DNA from: JBKECO01 sp047974745
GTDB taxonomy: Bacteria; Bacillota; Clostridia; Lachnospirales; Lachnospiraceae
DNA: 64,000 bases
Assembly (NCBI GenBank): GCA_047974745.1
Contig: JBKECO010000005.1
Span: forward strand, 62,001-126,000
Direction: 5' to 3'
A model generated the notes under the pieces. That model was not told the origin of the DNA. It worked only from the letters and a program-made list of their open reading frames with translations, and ran no database searches. The position numbers were made by a program, and so were the translations under genes. Shown here in pieces: positions 17,149-25,609 of this stretch (position 1 is the first letter of the stretch; every line of letters starts with the position of its first letter).

Positions 17149-18549
17149 ATGATGAGAGAAAAATACGAAAGTCTTTCAGTTACAGATCTGCGTGAAATAG
17201 CAAAGACAAGAGGACTGAAACATCTTTCGGGTAAGAAAAAAAGTGAGTTGATCGAAGCAATGATCGAGTTGGATCAGCAGGAGAATCCAGGTGTTCAGGC
17301 GATAGAAGATATGGTCAAGCCAAGTGTAACGCCTGTTGTAGCAGAAAGACCAGACTCATCCCGCAGACGAAATACTATCAAGGAAGAAAGCGCTGAAGTT
17401 CCAGCACTAAAAGGGAATTCTGCAGATCCAAACGATGTTGCTTATGGTATATTAGAGGTCATGCCGGATGGATATGGTTTTATCCGATCTGATAATTATC
17501 TTCCGGGAGAGAAGGATGTCTATGTATCACCTTCTCAGATTCGTAAGTTCAATTTGAAGACGGGTGATATGATCAGTGGCAATACAAGAGTCAAGACACA
17601 GTCTGAAAAATTCAGTGCTCTCTTATATGTGAATGAGGTCAATAGTTATCGACCTTATGAAGCGCAGAGCCGTAAAAATTTTGAAGATATGACACCTATT
17701 TTTCCGAATAAAAGAATCAGACTGGAACAACCCGGTTCCTCAGTTGCCATGAGGATCGTTGATCTGGTATCTCCGATCGGAAGAGGTCAGCGTGGAATGA
17801 TCGTTTCTCAGCCAAAGGCTGGAAAGACGACACTGTTGAAGCAGATCGCAAAATCTGTGACTTCATCAAATCCTGATATGCATCTTATCATCCTGTTGAT
17901 CGATGAGCGTCCGGAGGAAGTGACAGATATTAAAGAGGCGATCATCGGAGACCAGGTCGAAGTCATCTACTCTACCTTTGATGAACTTCCGGATCATCAC
18001 AAAAGAGTTTCAGAAATGGTAATGGAGAGAGCGAAACGACTGGTGGAACATAAGAAGGATGTTATGATCCTGCTGGATAGTATAACGAGACTGGCACGAG
18101 CTTACAATCTTACAATTCCCCCAAGTGGGCGAACCCTGTCAGGTGGTCTGGATCCGGCAGCACTTCATATGCCGAAGAAATTCTTTGGAGCTGCCAGAAA
18201 TATGCGTGAGGGAGGAAGCTTGACGATTCTTGCTACTGCACTAGTCGACACCGGAAGTAAAATGGATGATGTGGTATTCGAAGAATTCAAGGGAACAGGT
18301 AATATGGAGCTTGTACTAGATCGCAAGTTGTCGGAGAAAAGAGTCTTTCCAGCTATTGATATCGTCAAATCAGGAACCAGACGGGAGGATCTGTTGCTTA
18401 CCAGAGAAGAGCAGGAGGCAGTGGATATTATGCGTAAAGCATTTACAGGATCCAAAACAGATGATGCAGTAGAGTCAGTGCTCAATATGTTCGCACGTAC
18501 AAGAAATAATCAGGAGTATATTCAGCTGGTCAAAAGAACCCGTTTTTAA
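17149..18549 (+). CDS. rho: Transcription termination factor Rho
   Basis: Hexameric RNA-dependent ATPase that releases nascent RNA. It has 466 residues: an N-terminal SAP-like Rho_N (SVTDLREIAKTRGLKHLSG, about 10-28), a charged linker (about 45-95), the cold-shock-like RNA-binding domain (LEVMPDGYGFIRSDNYLPG, about 102-120), then the RecA-like motor with Walker A QPKAGKTT (221-228), Walker B ILLDSITRLARAYN and the R-loop region LDRKLSEKRVFPAIDI. The frame is open from 17068, but AAGGAG at 17137-17142 supports the ATG at 17149. Confidence 0.97.
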   Translation: MMREKYESLSVTDLREIAKTRGLKHLSGKKKSELIEAMIELDQQENPGVQAIEDMVKPSVTPVVAERPDSSRRRNTIKEESAEVPALKGNSADPNDVAYGILEVMPDGYGFIRSDNYLPGEKDVYVSPSQIRKFNLKTGDMISGNTRVKTQSEKFSALLYVNEVNSYRPYEAQSRKNFEDMTPIFPNKRIRLEQPGSSVAMRIVDLVSPIGRGQRGMIVSQPKAGKTTLLKQIAKSVTSSNPDMHLIILLIDERPEEVTDIKEAIIGDQVEVIYSTFDELPDHHKRVSEMVMERAKRLVEHKKDVMILLDSITRLARAYNLTIPPSGRTLSGGLDPAALHMPKKFFGAARNMREGGSLTILATALVDTGSKMDDVVFEEFKGTGNMELVLDRKLSEKRVFPAIDIVKSGTRREDLLLTREEQEAVDIMRKAFTGSKTDDAVESVLNMFARTRNNQEYIQLVKRTRF

Positions 18550-18572
18550 GAATAATTATTCCGGCAAAGTAC

Positions 18573-18601
18573 TTGCTTTATTGATATCAATATGCTAAAA
18601 T
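18573..18601 (+). promoter_or_regulatory. Promoter of rpmE
   Basis: TTGCTT (18573-18578) and TAAAAT (18596-18601), 17-bp spacer. The implied start near 18608 leaves a leader of about 100 nt before rpmE. Confidence 0.65.
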
Positions 18602-18643
18602 ATAGAAGCTGTTTATCGGGATGTAAATAAGCAATCGTGTAGA

Positions 18644-18683
18644 TCTGACGGCAATGAACGTCAGACTTGAAACAGATTTCAAG
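18644..18683 (+). promoter_or_regulatory. Two-hairpin leader of rpmE, candidate L31 autoregulatory RNA
   Basis: Two adjacent perfect 7-bp stems lie in the rpmE 5' leader: TCTGACG (18644-18650) / CGTCAGA (18659-18665) and CTTGAAA (18666-18672) / TTTCAAG (18677-18683), stacked without a gap. The second ends 14 nt before the GAGG ribosome site. L31 leader RNAs that bind their own protein have been described in several phyla; membership here is an inference from position and structure only. Confidence 0.5.
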
Positions 18684-18709
18684 ATAAATTTAAATGTGAG
18701 GTGAAAATA

Positions 18710-18913
18710 ATGAGAGAAGGAATTCATCCTGAATATCATCAGGCTAACGTGACATGTAACTGTGGAAATGCATTTACAACAGGTTCAACAAAGGAAGAGA
18801 TCCATGTTGAAATTTGCTCTAAATGTCATCCATTCTATACCGGACAGCAGAAAGCTGCTAAGGCTCGTGGACGTATTGATAAGTTCAATAAGAGATATGG
18901 TATCGAAGAGTAA
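18710..18913 (+). CDS. rpmE: 50S ribosomal protein L31 (zinc-binding type)
   Basis: A 67-residue large-subunit protein starting MREGIHPEYHQANVTCNCG. Cys16, Cys18, Cys36 and Cys39 (CNC and CSKC) form the zinc site of the C+ type; zinc-starved bacteria often replace this with a cysteine-free paralogue. The ATG at 18710 follows GAGGTGA at 8 nt; an in-frame GTG at 18701 is not the start. The gene has its own promoter, a structured leader and a terminator, so it is expressed separately from rho. Confidence 0.97.
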   Translation: MREGIHPEYHQANVTCNCGNAFTTGSTKEEIHVEICSKCHPFYTGQQKAAKARGRIDKFNKRYGIEE

Positions 18914-18932
18914 TAGCATACAATGCATGATT

Positions 18933-18968
18933 AGGTTGAGGTTAGTTATATAATCTCAACCTTTTTTT
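18933..18968 (+). terminator. Terminator after rpmE
   Basis: Stem AGGTTGAGGTTA (18933-18944) / TAATCTCAACCT (18951-18962), 12 bp including one G-U pair, followed by TTTTTT. Confidence 0.88.
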
Positions 18969-18983
18969 AGAAAGAGGTAAGTT

Positions 18984-19907
18984 ATGAAGTACTCCGGCAT
19001 CGGTGGTCAGGCAGTCATGGAAGGCATAATGATGAAAAACAATGATCAGTATGCGGTAGCAGTTCGTAAGTCCGATCAGGAGATCATTGTAGATGTAAAT
19101 GATTATCAGGGGATCATTAAAAATAAAAAACTTCGAAAAATTCCAATCGTCAGAGGTGTGATCAACTTCTTGGAATCTATGATTCTGGGAATGAAAGCGC
19201 TCACCTATTCGGCTTCCTTTTTTGAGGATGAGGATTCAGAAGATAAGAAGAAAGAAAATAGTGAAAAGAAAAAGCAGGGAAAGCTTTCTGAGAATGTACT
19301 CATGGGCATTACAGTGGGATTTTCCATCGTTCTTGCGATTGGAATTTTTATGCTTTTGCCCTATGGAGTTTCACTTTTGTTTCAAACATTCACGGATTCA
19401 CACTTGGTCATCGTTATTTTTGAGGGTCTGTTAAGACTCGCAATATTTATTGGTTATGTTGCGTTGATTTCCTTAATGCCTGATATCAAGAGAGTCTACA
19501 TGTATCATGGAGCAGAGCACAAATGCATTAATTGTATTGAGCATGGACATGCACTTACTATTGAAAATGTGAAGAACAGCTCCAAGGAACACAAACGATG
19601 CGGAACGAGCTTTTTAATTCTGGTCATTTTGATCAGCATTGTATTTTTCATGTTCATTCGTGTTGATGAGCCGGCATTGCGACTGCTATTACGCGTTCTG
19701 TTAGTCCCTATTATCGCAGGAGTATCCTATGAGTTCATACGTCTGGCAGGACGAAGTGATAATAGTATCGTAAACTTAATCAGCAGACCAGGTATTCTTC
19801 TGCAAAAGATTACGACGAGAGAGCCGGATGATGATATGATTGAAGTCGGAATTGCCTCAGTGGAAGCTGTTTTTGACTGGAAAGCATATCTAGAGGAAAT
19901 AAAATGA
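18984..19907 (+). CDS. DUF1385 family membrane protein (YqhQ-like)
   Basis: A 307-residue polytopic membrane protein of the DUF1385/YqhQ family. It opens with the family motif GIGGQAVMEGIMMKN. About three to four hydrophobic spans lie in 105-175 and 205-250. Between them is YHGAEHKCINCIEHG, a His/Cys/Glu-rich stretch that could bind metal, and a charged insert rich in Lys and Glu (about 80-95). Function is unknown. It sits between rpmE and prmC-prfA, a frequent neighbourhood in Firmicutes, and its last bases overlap prmC by 4 (ATGA), pointing to coupling. Confidence 0.88.
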   Translation: MKYSGIGGQAVMEGIMMKNNDQYAVAVRKSDQEIIVDVNDYQGIIKNKKLRKIPIVRGVINFLESMILGMKALTYSASFFEDEDSEDKKKENSEKKKQGKLSENVLMGITVGFSIVLAIGIFMLLPYGVSLLFQTFTDSHLVIVIFEGLLRLAIFIGYVALISLMPDIKRVYMYHGAEHKCINCIEHGHALTIENVKNSSKEHKRCGTSFLILVILISIVFFMFIRVDEPALRLLLRVLLVPIIAGVSYEFIRLAGRSDNSIVNLISRPGILLQKITTREPDDDMIEVGIASVEAVFDWKAYLEEIK

Positions 19908-20737
19908 CCTGTGCAGAACTGATTCAGTGGGGAAAAGTACAGTTGGAGAATGCTGGTATTTGCAACGCTTCCACAGATGCATGGATCTTGTTCGAATTTG
20001 TGACTGGCATGAACAGGACTGCCTATTATATGGAGCCGAATTTACAGCTGAGTGAGGAGGCGCAGCATTCCTATAGAGAGAAAATAGAAATCAGAGCAAC
20101 TCGGATTCCGCTGCAACATATAACTATGGAACAGGAATTCATGGGACTTTCTTTTCGAGTGAGTCCGGATGTTCTTATACCCAGACAGGATACCGAGATC
20201 CTTGTAGAGACCGCACTGGAACGAGTGGAGAATTCCATGAGGATTCTGGATCTGTGCACTGGGTCGGGTTGTATTATTATAAGTGTGCTAAAGCATGCGA
20301 CCGCCTTTGATTTAAGCGGTGAGGGCGCGGATATTTCATGGCCGGCTCTGGAAGTCGCCATGAATAATGCCAGGGATCTTGAGGTGGATGTGAGATTCAC
20401 CAAAAGCGATCTTTTTCAGGATCTGGAAGGGAAGTACGATATAATCCTGTCTAATCCGCCCTATATAAGGTCCGATGAAATCCCACAGCTCATGGAAGAG
20501 GTGCGTTGCCACGAGCCTTTGATTGCTTTAGATGGCATGAAGGATGGACTTGATTTTTATCGTAAAATCGTTAAAGAAAGCAGAAACTTTTTAAATACAA
20601 AAGGTTGGCTGATTTTTGAAATAGGACACAAACAGGGAAAAGATGTAAGTATGCTGATGAAAGAGTCCGGTTATACGGATGTACATGTCATTCAGGATCT
20701 GGCAGGACTAGACCGAGTCGTGACAGGAAGGATATAA
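19904..20737 (+). CDS. prmC: Peptide chain release factor N5-glutamine methyltransferase
   Basis: Methylates the glutamine of the GGQ motif in release factors. The 277 residues have an N-terminal helical domain and a SAM methyltransferase domain with VLIPRQDTEILVE (90-102), motif I ILDLCTGSGCI (114-124) and the NPPY catalytic motif at 184-187. The start overlaps the DUF1385 stop, and prfA, whose product is the substrate, starts 3 bp after the stop. That arrangement strongly supports the assignment. Confidence 0.95.
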   Translation: MTCAELIQWGKVQLENAGICNASTDAWILFEFVTGMNRTAYYMEPNLQLSEEAQHSYREKIEIRATRIPLQHITMEQEFMGLSFRVSPDVLIPRQDTEILVETALERVENSMRILDLCTGSGCIIISVLKHATAFDLSGEGADISWPALEVAMNNARDLEVDVRFTKSDLFQDLEGKYDIILSNPPYIRSDEIPQLMEEVRCHEPLIALDGMKDGLDFYRKIVKESRNFLNTKGWLIFEIGHKQGKDVSMLMKESGYTDVHVIQDLAGLDRVVTGRI

Positions 20738-20740
20738 GCA

Positions 20741-21817
20741 ATGTTTGATAGATTAGAAGATCTGGTTTTAAGATTAGAAGAGGTACTCAACCAACTGAGT
20801 GAACCTGATGTTGCATCAGATACGAATAAATTTCGCAGGCTGATGAAGGAACAGAGCGATCTGACGCCAATTGTAGATACCTATAAAGAATATAAACAAA
20901 ATAAACAAAATATAGAAGACTCACTTTTCATGCTTGAGGAAGAAAGTGATGAGGAGATGAGAGAGCTTGCAAAGGAAGAGCTAAATGAATCCAAAGCCAG
21001 AGTATCGGAGTTAGAGGAACGATTGAAGGTACTTCTTTTGCCCAAGGATCCAAATGATGATAAAAACGTTATCGTAGAAATCCGAGCAGGTGCTGGCGGT
21101 GATGAAGCGGCTCTTTTTGCTGCACAGATCTATCGTATGTATGTCCACTTTGCTGAGGCAAGACGGTGGAAGGTAGAAACGATGGAGGCAGAGGAGATCG
21201 GCATCGGAGGAATGAAAAGCGTCAGCTTTATGATCATCGGACAGGGTGCATTTTCAGTAATGAAGTACGAATCCGGTGTACACAGGGTGCAGCGTGTGCC
21301 TGAAACAGAATCCGGAGGAAGAATCCATACTTCTACCATCACAGTGGCAGTCATGCCTGAGGCTGAGGAAGTGGATGTAGTGATCGATGACAAGGATATT
21401 CGTGTGGATGTTATGCGTGCATCAGGAAGCGGCGGACAGTGTGTAAATACAACAGATTCAGCAGTCCGGCTTACACACTTTCCAACGGGGATCATTGTAT
21501 ACAGTCAGACTGAAAAATCACAGCTGCAGAATAAAACAAAAGCCTTCGCACTTCTTCGTGCGAAGCTGTATGATATTGAATGTCAGAAGGCGCACGATGC
21601 TGAGGCAGAAGCACGTAGGAGTCAGATCGGAACAGGCGACAGATCAGAGAAAATCAGGACTTATAATTTTCCCCAGGGAAGAGTCACAGATCATAGGATC
21701 AAGCTGACACTGTACAAGATCGAAGACATCATGAACGGAGATATTCAGGATATTATCGATGCGCTGATCGCGGCGGATCAGGCGGCAAAGCTGGCCAAAA
21801 TGAATGAAAATCAATAA
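20741..21817 (+). CDS. prfA: Peptide chain release factor 1
   Basis: Recognises UAA and UAG stop codons and triggers peptide release. The 358-residue length is standard. EIRAGAGGDEAALFAAQI (113-130), YESGVHRVQRVPETE (176-190) and the GGQ motif at 231-233 (ASGSGGQCVNTTDSAVR) are present. Gln233 is the expected target of PrmC encoded just upstream. An AGGAAGG site lies before the ATG. The DUF1385-prmC-prfA unit ends at the terminator 21827-21856. Confidence 0.97.
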   Translation: MFDRLEDLVLRLEEVLNQLSEPDVASDTNKFRRLMKEQSDLTPIVDTYKEYKQNKQNIEDSLFMLEEESDEEMRELAKEELNESKARVSELEERLKVLLLPKDPNDDKNVIVEIRAGAGGDEAALFAAQIYRMYVHFAEARRWKVETMEAEEIGIGGMKSVSFMIIGQGAFSVMKYESGVHRVQRVPETESGGRIHTSTITVAVMPEAEEVDVVIDDKDIRVDVMRASGSGGQCVNTTDSAVRLTHFPTGIIVYSQTEKSQLQNKTKAFALLRAKLYDIECQKAHDAEAEARRSQIGTGDRSEKIRTYNFPQGRVTDHRIKLTLYKIEDIMNGDIQDIIDALIAADQAAKLAKMNENQ

Positions 21818-21826
21818 AAATACCAG

Positions 21827-21856
21827 GCAATGATTTACGGATCATTGCTTTTTTTT
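21827..21856 (+). terminator. Terminator after prfA
   Basis: 8-bp stem GCAATGAT (21827-21834) / ATCATTGC (21841-21848), 6-nt loop, followed by eight T residues. Confidence 0.9.
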
Positions 21857-21857
21857 C

Positions 21858-21885
21858 TTGTTTTTTCAACGTAGGATGTTATACT
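21858..21885 (+). promoter_or_regulatory. Promoter of the DUF1537/BKACE cassette
   Basis: TTGTTT (21858-21863) and TATACT (21880-21885), 16-bp spacer, directly after the prfA terminator and 30 bp before the first gene. No clear FadR-type palindrome could be picked out around it by eye. Confidence 0.55.
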
Positions 21886-21915
21886 TAGAACAGAATAAAA
21901 ATGTGGAGGAATGGG

Positions 21916-23343
21916 ATGGATACTATTATAAAAGCAAAAAACTTAGATCAATATGCAATGCCGGATTTGGATCATGTCAATCTGCTGATGGAGGAGGAGT
22001 TGATCAAGGACGATCATAAGATCATTGTTTTGGATGACGATCCAACAGGAGTACAGACAGTACATGATATTTCTGTCTACACTGATTGGTCACTGGAAAG
22101 TATTCGAAGCGGGTTCCAGGAAGAGAATAAATTATTTTTTATACTGACCAATTCAAGAGGATTTACCGAGAGCCAGACGATAAATGCACATCGGGAAATT
22201 ACAGAGCGAGTATGTGAAGTAGCAAGGGAATATAAGAAGAAGTTTATGATCATAAGCAGAAGTGACTCTACGTTAAGAGGACATTTTCCTTTGGAGACCG
22301 AAACGATACGAAGCACCTTGATCGAACAGGGAATGCAGGAACCGAATGCAGAGATCCTATGCCCTTTTTTTAAGGAGGGAGGAAGGTTCACGCTGAATAA
22401 TGTGCACTATGTGCGGAGCCAGGAAGAGTTGATACCGGCAGCAATGACAGAATTTGCCGAGGATGAGACTTTCGGTTACCAGTCCAGTAACTTGACAGAA
22501 TATGTAGAGGAAAAGACCAAGGGTAAATATAAGAAGGAAGATTGCATTACAATTTCTCTTGAGGAGCTCAGATCAATGGATCTTACTGGTATCGAGCAAA
22601 AGCTACTTAGCGCAAAGGGCTTCCAAAAAATAATTGTAAATGCGATTGATGATGTCGATGTCAGACTATTTTGCATCAGTTTGTATAGAGCCATGCAAAA
22701 GGGGCATGTTTTTCTGCTTCGAACAGCAGCAGCACTTGTCAAAGCGATTGGATTTATATCGGATCAGCCACTTCTTGAGAGATCGGATATGGTTCGCAGT
22801 GACTCAAACAATGGCGGTATCATTGTTGCAGGCAGTCATACAAAAAAAACAACAGAACAGCTGCAGTTATTACATGAGTTAGAGAATATTGTTTTTTTAG
22901 AGATGAATTCGGATCTGGTCCTATATCCCGGTGAACTAGAGAAGGAGACAGAGAGGCTGCTACGATTAGAGGAAGATCTGATTCGCAGCGGCAGAACGGT
23001 CTGTGTTGCAACAAAGAGGACACTGCTCACATTGCCAGAAGACACGCCTGAGACAGCACTTTTGCGTTCTGTTGCAATTAGTGAAGCTCTCCAGGCCTGT
23101 GTAGGCAGATTGACCGTTGTGCCATCATTTGTGATAGCAAAGGGGGGAATTACCTCGAGTGATGTGGGCACTAAGGCTCTATTGGTAAAAAAAGCCCTTG
23201 TATTAGGCCAGATCCAACCTGGAGTTCCGGTATGGCAGACTGGAAGTGAGAGCAGGTTCCCGGGAATACCCTATGTCATTTTTCCGGGAAATGTAGGCGC
23301 CGCAGATACACTGAAAATAGCAGTAAGCAAATTAGTTTCATAG
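21916..23343 (+). CDS. DUF1537 family four-carbon acid sugar kinase
   Basis: A 475-residue protein with the N-terminal DUF1537 signature LDDDPTGVQTVHD and FFILTNSRGFTE, SRSDSTLRGHFPLE, CPFFKEGGRFT, and the C-terminal nucleotide-binding domain (GGIIVAGSHTKKTTEQL, AKGGITSSDVGTKAL, PGNVGAADTL). Characterised members phosphorylate acid sugars such as threonate or erythronate with ATP. Usual partners, a PdxA-like dehydrogenase or class II aldolase, are missing here; a BKACE enzyme and a racemase-fold protein take their place. The ATG at 21916 has GGAGG at 6 nt; the ATG at 21901 would lie before this site. Confidence 0.88.
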   Translation: MDTIIKAKNLDQYAMPDLDHVNLLMEEELIKDDHKIIVLDDDPTGVQTVHDISVYTDWSLESIRSGFQEENKLFFILTNSRGFTESQTINAHREITERVCEVAREYKKKFMIISRSDSTLRGHFPLETETIRSTLIEQGMQEPNAEILCPFFKEGGRFTLNNVHYVRSQEELIPAAMTEFAEDETFGYQSSNLTEYVEEKTKGKYKKEDCITISLEELRSMDLTGIEQKLLSAKGFQKIIVNAIDDVDVRLFCISLYRAMQKGHVFLLRTAAALVKAIGFISDQPLLERSDMVRSDSNNGGIIVAGSHTKKTTEQLQLLHELENIVFLEMNSDLVLYPGELEKETERLLRLEEDLIRSGRTVCVATKRTLLTLPEDTPETALLRSVAISEALQACVGRLTVVPSFVIAKGGITSSDVGTKALLVKKALVLGQIQPGVPVWQTGSESRFPGIPYVIFPGNVGAADTLKIAVSKLVS

Positions 23344-23352
23344 GAGGAAATT

Positions 23353-24030
23353 ATGAAAGTAGGATTGATTTATACCAGTACGACACCAGAACTGATCCAA
23401 ATGGTACAGGATGAGATATACAAGCATCTTGGTAATGAAGCAGAACTCTATTCCTTAGAGGATCCAACGGTCTTATCAGAAACAAGAGATGCGGGATATG
23501 TAACCAGTCAGGCAGCGGCACGACTGATCTCCATGTATATGAATGCCGTGGAGCAGGGATGCGATGCTATCCTAAATCTTTGCTCCTCGGTGGGTGAAGT
23601 TGCGGACTGCGTCCAGGATACAGCAGACTATATTGGAGTGCCGATCGTGCGAATCGATGAAGAAATGTGCAGAGAAGCCGTCAGATCAGCAGCAAAGATC
23701 GGCGTAATGGCTACACTGCCTACAACATTAGAACCTACAAAAAAAACAGTTTATCGCATGGCAAGGGAGTGTGGGAAGCAGGTTCAGGTCACTGAGTGCC
23801 TCGTAGAGGGTGCATTCGGACTGAATCAGACTGAATTTAGAGAAAAGATGAAGCAGTATGCTGAGAGCATTGCAGATCAGGTGGATGTCATTGTATTTGC
23901 ACAGGGAAGCATGGCGTATTGTGAGGAATACATCAGTAGTGCCCTTCATAAAAAAGTGCTGTCAAGTCCCGCATTTGGTGCGGCAGAACTGAAAAAAGCG
24001 CTTATCAGGAAAGGTACGATAGTCTCATGA
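23353..24030 (+). CDS. Asp/Glu racemase-fold protein lacking the second catalytic cysteine
   Basis: A 225-residue Asp/Glu/hydantoin racemase superfamily protein. The first catalytic position is kept: Cys77 in ILNLCSSVGEVAD. At the second position, where racemases have a GCT- or GCA-type motif, it has VFAQGSMAY (181-189) with no cysteine. Two-base racemisation is therefore unlikely; an isomerase, lyase or decarboxylase on a carboxylic acid is more plausible. It starts 9 bp after the DUF1537 kinase and overlaps the regulator gene by 4 bp, so it belongs to that operon. Confidence 0.8.
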   Translation: MKVGLIYTSTTPELIQMVQDEIYKHLGNEAELYSLEDPTVLSETRDAGYVTSQAAARLISMYMNAVEQGCDAILNLCSSVGEVADCVQDTADYIGVPIVRIDEEMCREAVRSAAKIGVMATLPTTLEPTKKTVYRMARECGKQVQVTECLVEGAFGLNQTEFREKMKQYAESIADQVDVIVFAQGSMAYCEEYISSALHKKVLSSPAFGAAELKKALIRKGTIVS

Positions 24031-24719
24031 GTGAAACGAAGGCTCAAAAGTTATCCGTTACAGATCGCGTCCTGAATGGAATTGTCAATGGAATCATTGA
24101 AAAACGCTTTTTGACCGGAGCCAAACTTCCAACAGAAGTAGAACTAGGTAAAGAATTTGGTGCAGGAAGGAATTCTGTTAGAGAGGCAGTAAAAATGCTT
24201 GAGGCCAGTGGCGTTGTTCATATCAAAAGGGCAGATGGAACCTATGTTTCAGACAGATATGATCAAAAAATGCTGGATCCTATGGTATATCAGATCATTC
24301 TAGAGCAGAACAGCTGGGAGGATTTCGTCGAGCTTCGGGCAGTCATTGAAATCGGTATGCTTCATGTGATCCTGGGCCAGAAGGAGCAGATGGAGTTATC
24401 GGATCTTTATGACATGTTAGAACAGATGAAGGTGGAATTCGAAAACAAAGCCCCTTCTGCCGAACATCTCATGCGGCTCGATATTGAATTTCACAAAGCG
24501 ATCGCTGAAAAAGCAAAGAATCCACAGCTTCTGACGATTACAGATCACATTACCAGACTCACCATACCTTCGAGACTGGCAGCGATCAATAAAGTGATTT
24601 CTGACAATGCGGGAGATACTTTTTTAAAACTGCATCAGGAGGTCTGTGACGTGATGAAGGACAGAAGGATGGAATTGATATCGGATACCGTAAATGCACA
24701 TTATGTGTTCTGGAAATAA
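24027..24719 (+). CDS. GntR family (FadR/FCD subfamily) transcriptional regulator
   Basis: 230 residues: an N-terminal GntR winged helix (about 10-75) with KLPTEVELGKEFGAGRNSVREAVKMLEASG, and a C-terminal all-helical FCD ligand domain with DIEFHKAIAEKAKNP, LHQEV and NAHYVFW supplying the usual Asp/His metal ligands. FCD regulators generally sense carboxylic acids, consistent with the enzymes around it. The gene overlaps the racemase-fold gene by 4 bp and its stop lies in the ribosome site of the BKACE gene, so it most likely regulates its own operon. Confidence 0.9.
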   Translation: MSETKAQKLSVTDRVLNGIVNGIIEKRFLTGAKLPTEVELGKEFGAGRNSVREAVKMLEASGVVHIKRADGTYVSDRYDQKMLDPMVYQIILEQNSWEDFVELRAVIEIGMLHVILGQKEQMELSDLYDMLEQMKVEFENKAPSAEHLMRLDIEFHKAIAEKAKNPQLLTITDHITRLTIPSRLAAINKVISDNAGDTFLKLHQEVCDVMKDRRMELISDTVNAHYVFWK

Positions 24720-24729
24720 AGGAGCGAGT

Positions 24730-25557
24730 ATGAATAAAGTAATGATCTCGGTTGCACCAGTGTCTCCTCTGGATAAAAATATAGATCCCCGAATCATAGC
24801 GGAGGATGTCATAGCCTGCAGCAAAATGGGTGCGTCCATGGTCCACCTGCATGTAAGGGAATACGATGGATCCCTAACGGATAATCTGAGCGTGTTAGAA
24901 GAAACCGTACATCTGATCAAAGAAGGCTGCGATATTATCATTGAAATTTCCACTGGAGGAGTGTCACAGCTGACGATCCAGCAAAGATGTGTTCCATGCT
25001 ATCCGGATTATGTGGAGGCGAACAGTCTGAATGTCGGCTCCGTAAATCTTGGGGAATCTGTCTATCAGAATCCAATTCGAGATGTCAGATACTGTATCGG
25101 AACTATTTTAGAACAAAACAAGATCCCAGAGATCGAGGTCTTCGAGCTTGGCATGATTCACACCGTCTATGAATTGGCAAAGGAATTTCAATTCCAAAAG
25201 CCATATCTGTTTGCACTGGTGTTCGGTCACCGGGGAGAGATGCCGGCAGAAGAAACGGCTCTGATGCATATGAAAGAGTATCTCTTTGAAAAATTCCGGG
25301 AGCCAGAGGAAGTTTTGTGGGGTTATACGCAGGCCAATCGCAAGGATTGGAGTATGATGAAATATGCACTGAGCCAGGGAGCCTTCAGTGTCAGGATCGG
25401 ATTTGAGGATTCTGCCTGTCTGGGGGATGGAAGTGCTGCACGCACGAATGCAGAACTAGTAGAAGAACTGGTGCAGGTCATGAAGGATATGGATCTTGAA
25501 CCAATGGGGGTAAATGAAGCAAGAGATGCCTTACAAATTGGCAGAAATCGGTTATAA
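24730..25557 (+). CDS. BKACE family beta-keto acid cleavage enzyme (DUF849)
   Basis: A 275-residue TIM-barrel protein of the family that includes 3-keto-5-aminohexanoate cleavage enzyme. These enzymes use acetyl-CoA to split beta-keto acids into acetoacetate and an acyl-CoA. The metal-binding His39 and His41 are in SMVHLHVREYDGS. Other matches are ISTGGVSQLT, EVFELGMIHTVYELA and RIGFEDSACLGDG. The substrate is unknown. AAAGGAG precedes the ATG at 24730; an upstream in-frame ATG (24694) lies inside the regulator gene. Last gene of the cassette. Confidence 0.88.
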   Translation: MNKVMISVAPVSPLDKNIDPRIIAEDVIACSKMGASMVHLHVREYDGSLTDNLSVLEETVHLIKEGCDIIIEISTGGVSQLTIQQRCVPCYPDYVEANSLNVGSVNLGESVYQNPIRDVRYCIGTILEQNKIPEIEVFELGMIHTVYELAKEFQFQKPYLFALVFGHRGEMPAEETALMHMKEYLFEKFREPEEVLWGYTQANRKDWSMMKYALSQGAFSVRIGFEDSACLGDGSAARTNAELVEELVQVMKDMDLEPMGVNEARDALQIGRNRL

Positions 25558-25572
25558 TAGGATAGAACCGAT
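25531..25572 (+). promoter_or_regulatory. Promoter of xth overlapping the BKACE stop, with inverted repeat
   Basis: TTACAA (25531-25536) and TATAAT (25553-25558), 16-bp spacer; the -10 box contains the TAA stop of the BKACE gene. ATCGGTT (25547-25553) / AACCGAT (25566-25572) flanks the -10 box and could be an operator or a weak terminator. Confidence 0.5.
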
Positions 25573-25609
25573 CAATAAGAATCAATCATAACATGGGGGT
25601 ACAAAAATC

